Assembly (NCBI GenBank): GCA_035507035.1
Contig: DATJOJ010000028.1
Coordinates: 24,659-88,658, forward strand
DNA length: 64,000 nt
Origin: DATJOJ01 sp035507035
GTDB lineage: Bacteria; Acidobacteriota; Terriglobia; Terriglobales; Acidobacteriaceae
Direction of reading: 5' to 3'
The position numbers were made by a program, and so were the translations under genes. Every line of letters starts with the position of its first letter. Position 1 is the first letter of the stretch. Shown piece after piece: positions 1-8,025 of the stretch. The notes below the pieces were generated by a model, which searched no databases, had not been told where the DNA came from, and was given only the letters and a program-made list of their open reading frames with translations.

Positions 1-177
1 GGCCGAATTGGAGGACGCCAGCCGATCTCGTTCTGGTGTGACGATGTCATGGCCACGGCGCAGGTGCTCAAAAGCAAAGGTGTCGGGTTCGCCATGGAAC
101 CAAAGAAAGAAGAATGGGGATCCTGCGCCATCTTCAAAGATCAGGACGGAAATCAGTTTGTGCTGTCGTCGAGATAA
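1..177 (+). CDS. VOC (glyoxalase-like) family protein, 3' end only
   Basis: Frame 1 is open from the first base of the window to a TAA at 175-177 and encodes about 58 residues, so the start lies outside the window. The residues include FWCDDVMATAQVLKSKGV and end in KDQDGNQFVLSSR. This is the usual end of a VOC/glyoxalase-bleomycin-resistance domain: a helix for the second module, then a strand with D-x-D-G-N before the last strand. The family covers glyoxalases, dioxygenases and antibiotic-binding proteins, and the specific role cannot be told from this fragment. It sits 12 bp upstream of the DUF1801 gene on the same strand, which suggests co-transcription. Confidence 0.75.
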   Translation, partial: GRIGGRQPISFWCDDVMATAQVLKSKGVGFAMEPKKEEWGSCAIFKDQDGNQFVLSSR

Positions 178-189
178 ACGAGGAGCGCC

Positions 190-600
190 ATGCGCACCGC
201 AGGAACGAACAAAGCTGTGTACGATCTGCTCGATCCGTATCCGCCAGAGGTTCAGAAACTCGCTCTCGCCAGCCGAAAATTCGTGTTGCGAATTGCCCCT
301 AAAGCGATGGAGATGGTCGATACGAAATCAAAGGTCATCGGCTTCGGCTTCGGTACGGGTTATAAAGACATGATCTGCAGCCTCATGCCCGCGAAAACCT
401 GGGTCACGCTGGGAATCGGCTGGGGCGCCGAGTTGCCCGATCCGCAAAAGTTGACGGAAGGAAGTGGCAAGGTTCATCGCCATGTGAAGCTGAAGTCAAA
501 CTCGGACTTGGAGAACCCAGCGCTGGAAGATCTCCTCAAAGCCAGCTTGGCGCGATCGGAGAGCCAGCGCCAGGAAACGAAGGCTAAATCGCCACGGTAA
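190..600 (+). CDS. DUF1801 (YdhG-like) domain protein
   Basis: A protein of 136 residues. The central region (about 60-100) has the DUF1801 pattern: a hydrophobic strand, GIGWGAELPDP, then GSGKVHRHVKL, the family's G-x-G-K-x-x-R-H signature near its end. DUF1801/YdhG proteins are small cytosolic proteins of the SRPBCC-unrelated YdhG fold with no firmly known function. The start ATG follows GAGGAGC-type purines (AACGAGGAGCGCC), a reasonable ribosome binding site. The gene lies directly after a VOC-domain gene, a frequent neighbour in soil bacteria, and converges with tryptophanase on the other strand, with only 7 bp between the stops. Confidence 0.8.
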   Translation: MRTAGTNKAVYDLLDPYPPEVQKLALASRKFVLRIAPKAMEMVDTKSKVIGFGFGTGYKDMICSLMPAKTWVTLGIGWGAELPDPQKLTEGSGKVHRHVKLKSNSDLENPALEDLLKASLARSESQRQETKAKSPR

Positions 601-607
601 AGTAATA

Positions 608-1981
608 TCAGGCCGGCTGCGCCACAGCTTGTTCGATCGGTTCCAGCCTCGCCGTGAAGTGCCTCAAGAACGGCGCTTCATAACTCAGCTTCATGCCCTT
701 GATCTGCTCGCGTTTTTTCCATACTTCCAGAATTATCTCCACCACATAATCGATGTGGCTTTGCGTGTAGACGCGTCGCGGAATCGCCAGCCGCACCAAA
801 TCCATCTTCGCTGCTGCTCCAAACATCAGCGTTCCAATCTCTACCGACCGAATGCCGCCCTCCAGATAGAGTTCGGCCGCAAGCGCGACGCCTGGAAACT
901 CGCTCGGCGGAATATGTGGCAAAAACGCCCGTGCATCCATGTACACCGCGTGTCCGCCCGGCGGTTGGACAATCGGCACTCCTTGTTCCGCAATGTGATT
1001 CCCTAAATACGCTGTCGACACGATCCGGTAGCGCAGATAATCCTCGTGCAGCGCTTCCTGCACTCCTACCGCGATCGCTTCCAAATCGCGGCCAGCTAGT
1101 CCTCCATACGTCGGATAGCCCTCCGTCAGAATCAACAGATTCTTTTCCTGCTGTGCCAGCAAGTCGTCGTTTGTGCACAGAAATCCGCCGATATTTGCCA
1201 TGCCATCTTTTTTCGCCGACATGGTGCATCCGTCTCCGTAACGAAACATTTCTTGCGCAATCTCTTTCGGAGGCCTGTCTTCGTAGCCTTCTTCCCGTTC
1301 CTTGATGAAGTATGCATTTTCCGCAAAACGGCACGCATCAAAATACAGCGGAATGCGATTTTGTCGGCACACTGTGCTTACTCGCCGCACATTCTCCATC
1401 GAAACCGGCTGCCCACCTCCGGAATTATTGGTCACCGTCAGCATCACCAGCGGAATTCGTTCCCGTCCCACTCGCTGAATCAGGTCCTCTAGGGCCTGAA
1501 CGTCCATGTTGCCTTTGAACGGATGAATCAAACTCGGCTGTTTTCCTTCAGCAATCACCAGGTCAACCGCTTCCGCGCCCACGAATTCAATATTCGCCCG
1601 CGTCGTATCGAAGTGCGTGTTGTTCGGAACCACGTCGCCTTTCTTACACATCACACTGAACAGAATGCGCTCCGCCGCCCGTCCCTGATGCGTCGGAATC
1701 ACATGCCGATATCCGAAGATGTCCTGGATCGAACTGCGAAAATGATCGTAGCTTTTGCTGCCGGCGTAGCTCTCGTCACCTTCCATGATCGCTGCCCATT
1801 GCGCCGTCGACATGGCGCCCGTGCCCGAGTCGGTGAGCAGGTCGATTAACACATCTTCGGCGGGAAGAAGAAAAAGATTGTAATAAGCCGCACGCAGCAA
1901 TTGTCCGCGCTCCTGCCGGGTGGTCCATTCGATCGGTTCGACGCTCTTGATGCGGAAAGGCTCAATGATCGTCCGGGGCAT
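608..1981 (-). CDS. tnaA: Tryptophanase (tryptophan indole-lyase)
   Basis: The 457-residue product belongs to the PLP-dependent beta-eliminating lyases that cleave L-tryptophan to indole, pyruvate and ammonia. Visible family blocks are EPFRIKSVEPI at the N-terminus, IDLLTDSGTGAMS (47-59), THQGR (97-101), FDACRFAENAYF (214-225) and SAKKDGM (255-261), which holds the PLP lysine. Tyrosine phenol-lyase is the close alternative. I prefer tryptophanase because the stretch near residue 380 reads IRSVEIGTL, as in TnaA. The phenol-binding arginine of tyrosine phenol-lyase, which lies in an MERG context, is absent. ATG at 1981 is preceded by GGAGA, buried in a perfect hairpin (see the regulatory feature). 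No tnaC leader or tnaB permease is visible nearby. Confidence 0.9.
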   Translation of the reverse strand: MPRTIIEPFRIKSVEPIEWTTRQERGQLLRAAYYNLFLLPAEDVLIDLLTDSGTGAMSTAQWAAIMEGDESYAGSKSYDHFRSSIQDIFGYRHVIPTHQGRAAERILFSVMCKKGDVVPNNTHFDTTRANIEFVGAEAVDLVIAEGKQPSLIHPFKGNMDVQALEDLIQRVGRERIPLVMLTVTNNSGGGQPVSMENVRRVSTVCRQNRIPLYFDACRFAENAYFIKEREEGYEDRPPKEIAQEMFRYGDGCTMSAKKDGMANIGGFLCTNDDLLAQQEKNLLILTEGYPTYGGLAGRDLEAIAVGVQEALHEDYLRYRIVSTAYLGNHIAEQGVPIVQPPGGHAVYMDARAFLPHIPPSEFPGVALAAELYLEGGIRSVEIGTLMFGAAAKMDLVRLAIPRRVYTQSHIDYVVEIILEVWKKREQIKGMKLSYEAPFLRHFTARLEPIEQAVAQPA

Positions 1982-1985
1982 AGCT

Positions 1986-2009
1986 GTGTCTCCATCTATC
2001 AGGAGACAC
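1986..2009 (-). promoter_or_regulatory. Hairpin sequestering the tnaA ribosome binding site
   Basis: A perfect 8-bp inverted repeat, GTGTCTCC / GGAGACAC with an 8-base loop, ends four bases before the tnaA start codon. In the mRNA the 3' arm contains the GGAGA Shine-Dalgarno. A second, weaker pair (ATCAGG 1998-2003 and CCTGAT 2015-2020) shares bases with this stem, so the two foldings exclude each other. This is what a translational switch looks like, but no known riboswitch class is recognised. Confidence 0.5.
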
Positions 2010-2074
2010 GTCGACCTGATTAAGTGTCTGTGATGGAGGTCACCAGTGGCCCAGCATGGGGTTACCAGCGGAAG

Positions 2075-2266
2075 TTAACTGTCTTCCCTCGTCTCTCGCT
2101 CTGCCGCTTCTTTCAACAGTCTTCGTTCGCGTGCGCCCGCAATCCTTCTGGCGCGTACAAAACGCCGGAGCAGAAACCAATATAAAAACCAGGCCAGAAC
2201 CACTGCCGTCCCCAGCAGCAACAGCAGGTTCCAGAAAGCCGCGAAGTTATATAGGAAAGTTTTCAT
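2075..2266 (-). CDS. Small single-pass membrane protein, unknown
   Basis: A 63-residue reading frame. It has a hydrophobic segment at about residues 11-34 (LLLLLGTAVVLAWFLYWFLL), then a strongly basic stretch and a charged helix rich in R, E and K. The topology would be N-out/C-in by the positive-inside rule. I do not recognise the family. It lies between glmM (upstream on the same strand, 53 bp) and tnaA, filling an interval that has no other plausible gene. The hydrophobic/basic layout favours a real protein over chance, but no clear ribosome binding site decides this. Confidence 0.5.
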   Translation of the reverse strand: MKTFLYNFAAFWNLLLLLGTAVVLAWFLYWFLLRRFVRARRIAGARERRLLKEAAERETREDS

Positions 2267-2319
2267 GGCGCAGATTCAGGTTGGACTGAAGCACGAACCC
2301 TTCGCTATCGCCGCAACCT

Positions 2320-3720
2320 CTACGCGCCCAAGGCTTGTTGAATCGCGTCGGCAATGTTTTTGGTCAGAATCTTCATCTTCTCTTCCGACTCGGCTTCCAC
2401 CATCACTCGTGCGAGTGCTTCTGTTCCGGAATAGCGAACCACCACCCGGCCATTGCCATCAAGGTCGCGCTCTGCTGCCGAAATCGCGCTTTGAATCTCC
2501 GGGACCTGAGCGAAGGGTATCTTTTCTCGAACCCGAACATTTTGGATCGTCTGGGGGAACACTTTGAGATCGGTCACCAACTCCGCCAGTGACTTTCCGC
2601 TTCGCGCCATGATTTCCATCACCCGCAGCGCAGTCAGCAAGCCATCCCCGGTTGTCGCTTCGCCATCACGAAAAATAATATGTCCCGATTGCTCGCCGCC
2701 AAGAACCGCCCCGGTTTTCAACATTTCTTCCAGTACGTACTTATCGCCAACATTCGCTCGTATCATGCGAATCCCGGATTTCCGCAGCGCGATCTCCAGG
2801 CCCATATTCGACATCGTTGTCGCAACCACGGTCGAGCCTGCCAGCACGCCCCGTGATTGAAAATCCCGCGCCGTCATCAGCAGCACCGCGTCGCCATTGA
2901 CTACGCGGCCATTAACATCGCTGAACAACGCCCGGTCCGCATCGCCATCGAACGTGATTCCGAGATCGAACTGACCGGAGCTTTCAGCCATAGATTCCGC
3001 CACTACTTGCGGATGTAGGGCCCCGGAATTCTCGTTGATGTTCCGGCCATCCGGCGACGCATTGAGAAACTTGGCTTGAATCCCACACTCCGCAAAAAGT
3101 TCCGGCGCTTCGGCCGTTGCTGCGCCGTTGGCGCAATCCACCAATACTCTCAGTCGGCCGAGGTCACCGTGTACGTTCTTCGCCAGCCAGTCAATATAGG
3201 CTCGGCGTAGCTTTGCCTCTCCGGGCAAGCTGGGGCCTGATTTTGTCGTTGCGGACTTGCCCGCCTCCGGATTTTCCAGCAGCGAAAAAATTTCTTTCTC
3301 GATAGCCAACTCGTGGGAGTCCGGCAACTTGTATCCGTCGCCGGAAAAAACTTTGATTCCGTTATCAGTCCACGGATTGTGGGAAGCTGAAATCACCACC
3401 CCAGCAGCATATTTTCGCGAGCGAGCGAGATAAGCTACGCCGGGTGTCGTAATTACTCCCGCGCTATGCACCTCGCAACCGCACGACGACAATCCGAGCA
3501 TCACGCGGTCCGCGATCCAACCGCTCGATTCGCGCGTATCCTGTCCAATCACCACCACAGGTTTCGGTTGTGTGCGGAGCAAATCATGGCCAAGGGCGCG
3601 GCCAATGAAATAGGTGCTTTCCGCCGTTAATGGAAACTCTCCGGCTATGCCTCGAATTCCGTCGGTTCCGAAGAGTTGTCGGCTGCTGGAGGTCATCGCG
3701 GTTCCAGTGCTAGTGAGCAT
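2320..3720 (-). CDS. glmM: Phosphoglucosamine mutase GlmM
   Basis: GlmM interconverts glucosamine-6-phosphate and glucosamine-1-phosphate on the way to UDP-GlcNAc and peptidoglycan. The 466-residue protein shows all four domains of the alpha-D-phosphohexomutases: FGTDGIRG (17-24), the active-site phosphoserine loop SASHNP (111-116), the Mg-binding DGDADR loop near 260, and the sugar-phosphate loop RYSGTEALARVMVEA near 440. The first ATG (3720) overlaps the upstream cdaR gene by 11 bp. A second ATG at 3696 (MTSSSRQLFGTDG) fits the family's usual N-terminus better, so either may be the start. It is the last gene of the operon cdaA-cdaR-glmM, the classic arrangement in which GlmM binds and restrains the diadenylate cyclase. 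Confidence 0.95.
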   Translation of the reverse strand: MLTSTGTAMTSSSRQLFGTDGIRGIAGEFPLTAESTYFIGRALGHDLLRTQPKPVVVIGQDTRESSGWIADRVMLGLSSCGCEVHSAGVITTPGVAYLARSRKYAAGVVISASHNPWTDNGIKVFSGDGYKLPDSHELAIEKEIFSLLENPEAGKSATTKSGPSLPGEAKLRRAYIDWLAKNVHGDLGRLRVLVDCANGAATAEAPELFAECGIQAKFLNASPDGRNINENSGALHPQVVAESMAESSGQFDLGITFDGDADRALFSDVNGRVVNGDAVLLMTARDFQSRGVLAGSTVVATTMSNMGLEIALRKSGIRMIRANVGDKYVLEEMLKTGAVLGGEQSGHIIFRDGEATTGDGLLTALRVMEIMARSGKSLAELVTDLKVFPQTIQNVRVREKIPFAQVPEIQSAISAAERDLDGNGRVVVRYSGTEALARVMVEAESEEKMKILTKNIADAIQQALGA

Positions 3721-4384
3721 GAGTCGCGGAATCGTTCTCCATAATAACCGTGATGCGCACCGGATCGGTGGTATTTACCTGAATGAGCGGATCAGAGACA
3801 TAAGGATGGCGTGTGAAGCCGGCTCGGCTTATGTCGCCGGTGACATCGATCGGATCAGTGGTCGCAGCGTCCACGGCCTCTACATGCTTCTTTGGCCCCG
3901 TGATCGTGACCGTCGAAGGACTCACCAGAACCTGGCCGATTTTGTAGCCGGTCGCAAAAGTCCCGGTAATCCGTGGCTGGACTGGCACCTCCTTGGTCAT
4001 TCTTGAATCAAACGCAAGGTGCACCTCACTCGGGACTACTTGTACCACCTCGAGTTCCTGGGGCCGGTGGATTTCCCGCGCCGTTAGATCATACGTCCGT
4101 TCCCCAGGCTTTACTCCCTCGAGGTTGATCTCGCCATAAACATCCGAAACTTGCAGGCGCCGCACCACTCGCTCTGGTCCGCGCAGCCGCACTTGTGCTT
4201 TAGGAATATTTTCTGAGCTGATCTCCAGGTTCGCAGGCACATTGTGAAACTCGATCGCTGTATCTACCGCAACCTCGGCCACCGGTTCTCGTTGAATTGC
4301 CAGCCACAGCCCGAACGCCAGCGCCAAGGAGATCATCTTGAGGCCGAAATTGTTCAGCACGTACTTGCGGAGGAAGTCGCCCAT
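3710..4384 (-). CDS. cdaR: YbbR/CdaR-like regulator of diadenylate cyclase
   Basis: A 224-residue membrane-anchored protein. An N-terminal transmembrane helix (about 13-29, FGLKMISLALAFGLWLAI) is followed by an extracytoplasmic part with two or three YbbR repeats. These show IEFHNVPANLEI, VRLRGPERVVRRL and VTITGPKKHVEAV as repeated strand-turn motifs. YbbR proteins modulate the c-di-AMP synthase CdaA in Firmicutes. It starts 2 bp after the cdaA stop and overlaps glmM by 11 bp, so the three genes are surely co-transcribed. Firmicute CdaR usually carries four YbbR domains; this one is shorter. Confidence 0.88.
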   Translation of the reverse strand: MGDFLRKYVLNNFGLKMISLALAFGLWLAIQREPVAEVAVDTAIEFHNVPANLEISSENIPKAQVRLRGPERVVRRLQVSDVYGEINLEGVKPGERTYDLTAREIHRPQELEVVQVVPSEVHLAFDSRMTKEVPVQPRITGTFATGYKIGQVLVSPSTVTITGPKKHVEAVDAATTDPIDVTGDISRAGFTRHPYVSDPLIQVNTTDPVRITVIMENDSATHAH

Positions 4385-4386
4385 GG

Positions 4387-5250
4387 CTATCTGTCCGTCC
4401 CCTGATTCACCCGCGTGTCGACTGGCTGAGGCGGGTTCTCTTCCGCAACATCGGCTTCGTTACTAATAGGAGTGGGCAAAGTGGCTGGCGGAACATAGCG
4501 GTGTAGCAAGTGTCCCAGTCGGTCTCGCAATTGATCGATCGTCAGATCGCGCTCGATTTTGCCCGCTACTGCCAGGCTGATGGTCCCTGTCTCTTCCGAA
4601 ACAATGACTGCAATGGCATCGGTTTCTTCCGTGACGCCAATGCCAGCACGGTGCCGGGTGCCTAGTTGCGTGGACAGCACGGGATTCATCGAAAGGGGAA
4701 GAAAACAAGCGGCCGCGGCAATGCGGTCTTTCTGGATGATCACCGCTCCATCATGCAGCGGCGCGCTCGGCCGAAAAATGCTCGCCAGCAGGTCATAGGA
4801 CAACTTGGCATCGAGCGGCACGCCGCTCTCGATATAAGTTCGCAGCCCAATTTCCCGCTCGATCACCATCAAAGCGCCAGTCTGGTTCTGGCAAAACAAA
4901 TTTGCGGCCAGAACGATATCATCGTACGCGTCCTCCGATGACGACCCGCGGCTCAGCGTCAACTTCCGGCCCAGCCGGGTCAGTGCCAGTCGAATTTCAG
5001 GAGCAAAAACCACGATCAGAGCGAACACCGCGTAAGGAAGCAGAGTACTAATGAGCCAGTTCAGCGTGGTCAACTCGCCCAGTCGGGCGATGTAAAAAGC
5101 GATGACTACCCCAGCCACTCCCACTAGCATGAGAGCAGCCCGAGTGCCGCGAATCAGCGCAAGCAGTTCATAAATGACGATTGCGACCAGCAGAATGTCA
5201 ACCACCGAAAACGCCGACACCTGCGGCCATGCTGCTGAAAACTGCGCCAC
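4387..5250 (-). CDS. cdaA: Diadenylate cyclase CdaA (c-di-AMP synthase)
   Basis: CdaA joins two ATP to form cyclic di-AMP, a second messenger tied to potassium, osmotic and cell-wall control. The 287-residue protein has three N-terminal transmembrane helices (about 15-35, 38-55 and 66-84). The cytoplasmic DAC domain follows, with the diagnostic DGA motif (167-169, in PLHDGAVII) and RHR motif (199-201, in GTRHRAGIG). A short proline-rich tail follows. It heads the cdaA-cdaR-glmM operon. Upstream, 5251-5363, there is only a short spacer before the next minus-strand gene. Confidence 0.95.
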   Translation of the reverse strand: MAQFSAAWPQVSAFSVVDILLVAIVIYELLALIRGTRAALMLVGVAGVVIAFYIARLGELTTLNWLISTLLPYAVFALIVVFAPEIRLALTRLGRKLTLSRGSSSEDAYDDIVLAANLFCQNQTGALMVIEREIGLRTYIESGVPLDAKLSYDLLASIFRPSAPLHDGAVIIQKDRIAAAACFLPLSMNPVLSTQLGTRHRAGIGVTEETDAIAVIVSEETGTISLAVAGKIERDLTIDQLRDRLGHLLHRYVPPATLPTPISNEADVAEENPPQPVDTRVNQGTDR

Positions 5251-5363
5251 TCATCAACCCTTTCGAGGAGAACTTAAACTGATTCGACTGCTTGCCTCAT
5301 TGTAATGCACGATTCCAGCATGTCAGAGAATGGAAAGAATTGGTCAGAGAAATTTGAGGAAAA

Positions 5364-6206
5364 CTATCGGCCAGCTGCACGGCGGATCGGTACCTCGATC
5401 TGCATACCTTCGGCCGCGGCACTCACGCGAGGATAGTAGTTGCGCGCTTCCTTTAGGACCCTGTCGATGCAGGCATCGTTGTGATCGGGGTCGTGGTGGA
5501 ATAGGACCAGTTCCTTGGCGCCGCTCTCCATCACAATATTGATCGCTTCCCGCCAGTGACTATGACCCCACCCGCGCCGTACTGCCTCGTACTCTTCCGG
5601 CAGATACTGCGCATCGTAAACCAGCACGTCCGCGCCCTCCGCAAGCTTGCGCACATTCTTATCAAAAGTCGGATCACCGGGCTCGTTGTCCGTTGCATAG
5701 ACAAAGATTCCGTCTTTGCTCTCCAACCGAAAGCCCATGCATCCCTGCGGGTGGTTCAGCCACTTCGCCTGTAAACGCACATCCCCTAGGTCAACGCTGC
5801 CTTCTTCCAGGTCGTAGAAGTCTTGTCGCGCCTGCATCTGATTCAATCCGACCGGGAAAAATGGTGCCGCCATCTGTTCTTCCAACACTTGTTTCAAACG
5901 GCGGTTTTTGCTGGAGCAGTGAAATTGAAAGCGGTTCTTGGGATTGTCGTACAGCGGACCAAAAAACGGCAGCCCCTGAATGTGATCCCAGTGGAAATGC
6001 GAAACGAAAACGTGAGCCGAAACTGGGCCGCCGTTCGCTTGTCGTTTCAGTTCCTGTCCCAGCATGCGGAACCCGGTGCCGCAATCGAAGACGTACAACT
6101 CCTCTCCGACGCGCACTTCCACGCAGGAGGTGTTGCCTCCGTAGCGCATATTTTCGGGTTGAGGCGACGGCGTAGACCCGCGCACCCCCCAAAACTTGAT
6201 CCGCAT
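5364..6206 (-). CDS. MBL-fold metal-dependent hydrolase
   Basis: The 280-residue protein has a metallo-beta-lactamase fold. It shows MRIKFWGVRGSTPSP at the start, YGGNTSCVEV (22-31), the zinc-binding H-x-H-x-D-H at 70-75 (SHFHWDH), a later MGF...TDNEPGD strand and GWGHSHWREAI near 225. The N-terminus and the TSC motif are typical of the PhnP/RNase Z-like subgroup often annotated as 'MBL fold metallo-hydrolase' and sometimes linked to cyclic-nucleotide phosphodiesterase activity. It lies upstream of cdaA on the same strand but 113 bp away. A c-di-AMP link is possible only by position, and the substrate is unknown. Confidence 0.85.
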   Translation of the reverse strand: MRIKFWGVRGSTPSPQPENMRYGGNTSCVEVRVGEELYVFDCGTGFRMLGQELKRQANGGPVSAHVFVSHFHWDHIQGLPFFGPLYDNPKNRFQFHCSSKNRRLKQVLEEQMAAPFFPVGLNQMQARQDFYDLEEGSVDLGDVRLQAKWLNHPQGCMGFRLESKDGIFVYATDNEPGDPTFDKNVRKLAEGADVLVYDAQYLPEEYEAVRRGWGHSHWREAINIVMESGAKELVLFHHDPDHNDACIDRVLKEARNYYPRVSAAAEGMQIEVPIRRAAGR

Positions 6207-6399
6207 AGCTTCCTCAAAACGCCCGCAATTCTACCTAAACACCTATCTTGCAGTCTGTTAGATGATCAGTCAATCGTTTGCGCATTACCATAGTTTGAGG
6301 ATTTTCTCGCCTTTAGGACGACCACAGGGCAGGACACCGAGCCGCTAACCCTATTAGAATGAGGCCGCGGCATTGCCACGCCGCCGGCCATTACTATTG

Positions 6400-7881
6400 A
6401 TGCTGCGTCCTGATTACAAGCAGTTTGCCCGTCTAGCCCGCGAAGCCACACTGGTTCCCGTGGTCAAGTCCGTCATGGCTGATCTGCTGACCCCGGTCTC
6501 GGCCTTTCTCGCCATCGCCCGCGACGAGCCTCAAGCATTCCTGCTCGAGTCTGTTGAGCGCGGCGAGCGCATCGGACGGTATACCTTTTTGGGCGCAAGG
6601 CCCTACATGTGGGTTGAAACTCATGGCCAGGACACCGTGTTGCATCGCGGCAAGCGCGCCGAGCGGCGGCAGGGAAGCGTCTTGCCGGTTTTGAAAGAGT
6701 TACTTCGCGAACACCGTCCCGCCACGTTCTCGGATTTGCCTCCATTCACCGCTGGCGCTGTAGGCTACTTTGCCTATGATGGCGTCCGCCAATTGGAGAA
6801 TATCGGCAGCCACGCCAAAGATGATCTTTCCTTGCCCGACTGCGTAATGATGTTCTTCGACCGGTTGCTGGTCTTCGATCATCTCCGTCATCAAATCCAC
6901 ATCATCGCCTCCGCCGACGTTGCCCGCGAAAGCCCAAAGCGCGCCTATGACCGCGCCGTCGCCGATATCGAACGCCTGGAGAAAAAACTGGCCTTGGGAT
7001 TGCGCCCGGCAATCTGGAAGAAATCGACCAGGCAACGTCCCGGCAAGCTGAAAGTCCACGCGGCAACTAGTCACGAAAAATTTCTCAAGTCTGTCGAACA
7101 CTGCCGCGAATACATCGCCGCCGGAGACATCTTCCAGGTCGTTCTTTCGCAACGCCACGACTTCATGCCTGGCGCCGCGCCTTTCGACATCTATCGCGCC
7201 CTGCGCACGGTCAATCCCTCGCCGTATATGTATTTTCTTCGCATGGGCGACACACACGTACTGGGATCCTCGCCCGAAATGTTGGTGCGAGTGACCGACC
7301 ACAAGCTGGAGTATCGTCCGATCGCCGGTACGCACCCTCGCGGGCACGATGAAGCCGAAGACGAACGCCTCGAAAAAGCCATGCTCGCTGACGAGAAAGA
7401 ACGAGCCGAGCACGTCATGCTGGTTGATCTCGGACGCAACGATCTGGGCCGCGTCAGTGAATACGGCTCAGTCAAAGTTCGTGACTTGATGTACGTTGAG
7501 CGCTACTCCCACGTCATGCACATCGTTTCCGCTCTCGAAGGAAAATTGCGCGCCGATCTCGACGCCCTCGATGCCTTCGCCGCCTGCTTTCCCGCCGGGA
7601 CTTTGTCAGGCGCTCCCAAAGTCCGCGCCATGCAGATTATTGAAGAGCTAGAACCCGTTCGCCGCGGCATCTACGGCGGGTCGGTCCTCTACGCCGATTT
7701 CGCGGGCAACCTCGATTCCTGCATCGCCATTCGGACTTTATTGATGAAGGGGAAGAAGGCCTATCTCCAGGCTGGTGCAGGCATCGTTGCCGACTCCGAC
7801 CCCGAGCGCGAATTTCAGGAGTGCGTGAACAAAGCTCGCGCGGTGCTGCGAGCCGTAGAGACGGCACGCGGCGGAGCGTAG
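6400..7881 (+). CDS. trpE: Anthranilate synthase component I
   Basis: TrpE converts chorismate and glutamine-derived ammonia to anthranilate, the first step of tryptophan synthesis. The N-terminal domain carries the feedback-inhibition region around LLESVERGERIGRYTFLG. The C-terminal chorismate-binding domain shows GDIFQVVLSQR, PSPYMYFLRMG, SSPEMLVRV, RPIAGTHPRG, ERAEHVMLVDLGRNDLGRV and FPAGTLSGAPKVRAM, all canonical. ATG at 6400 (MLRPDYKQFARLA) gives the usual length of about 493 residues; a TTG 27 bases earlier would only add a basic tag. No trpG or trpD follows; the next gene is a secreted repeat protein. The gene coding for the opposite pathway end, tryptophanase, lies 4.4 kb away. Confidence 0.93.
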   Translation: MLRPDYKQFARLAREATLVPVVKSVMADLLTPVSAFLAIARDEPQAFLLESVERGERIGRYTFLGARPYMWVETHGQDTVLHRGKRAERRQGSVLPVLKELLREHRPATFSDLPPFTAGAVGYFAYDGVRQLENIGSHAKDDLSLPDCVMMFFDRLLVFDHLRHQIHIIASADVARESPKRAYDRAVADIERLEKKLALGLRPAIWKKSTRQRPGKLKVHAATSHEKFLKSVEHCREYIAAGDIFQVVLSQRHDFMPGAAPFDIYRALRTVNPSPYMYFLRMGDTHVLGSSPEMLVRVTDHKLEYRPIAGTHPRGHDEAEDERLEKAMLADEKERAEHVMLVDLGRNDLGRVSEYGSVKVRDLMYVERYSHVMHIVSALEGKLRADLDALDAFAACFPAGTLSGAPKVRAMQIIEELEPVRRGIYGGSVLYADFAGNLDSCIAIRTLLMKGKKAYLQAGAGIVADSDPEREFQECVNKARAVLRAVETARGGA

Positions 7882-8025
7882 CCAGCCGCCCTCACAATGA
7901 GCCAGCTCGTGGAGAGCCGCCTGGTTTGCCGATGATCCTCACGCAGGCTTCGGTCCAGGAAAACGCTTGCATATTGACTCAACAATTCTGACCTGCGAAA
8001 ATGCCGAGGCGGTTGGAAGGGCATT

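Noticed and set aside
608..1981. Tyrosine phenol-lyase
   Set aside because: The substrate region reads VEIGTL as in tryptophanase, without the phenol-binding Arg of tyrosine phenol-lyase.
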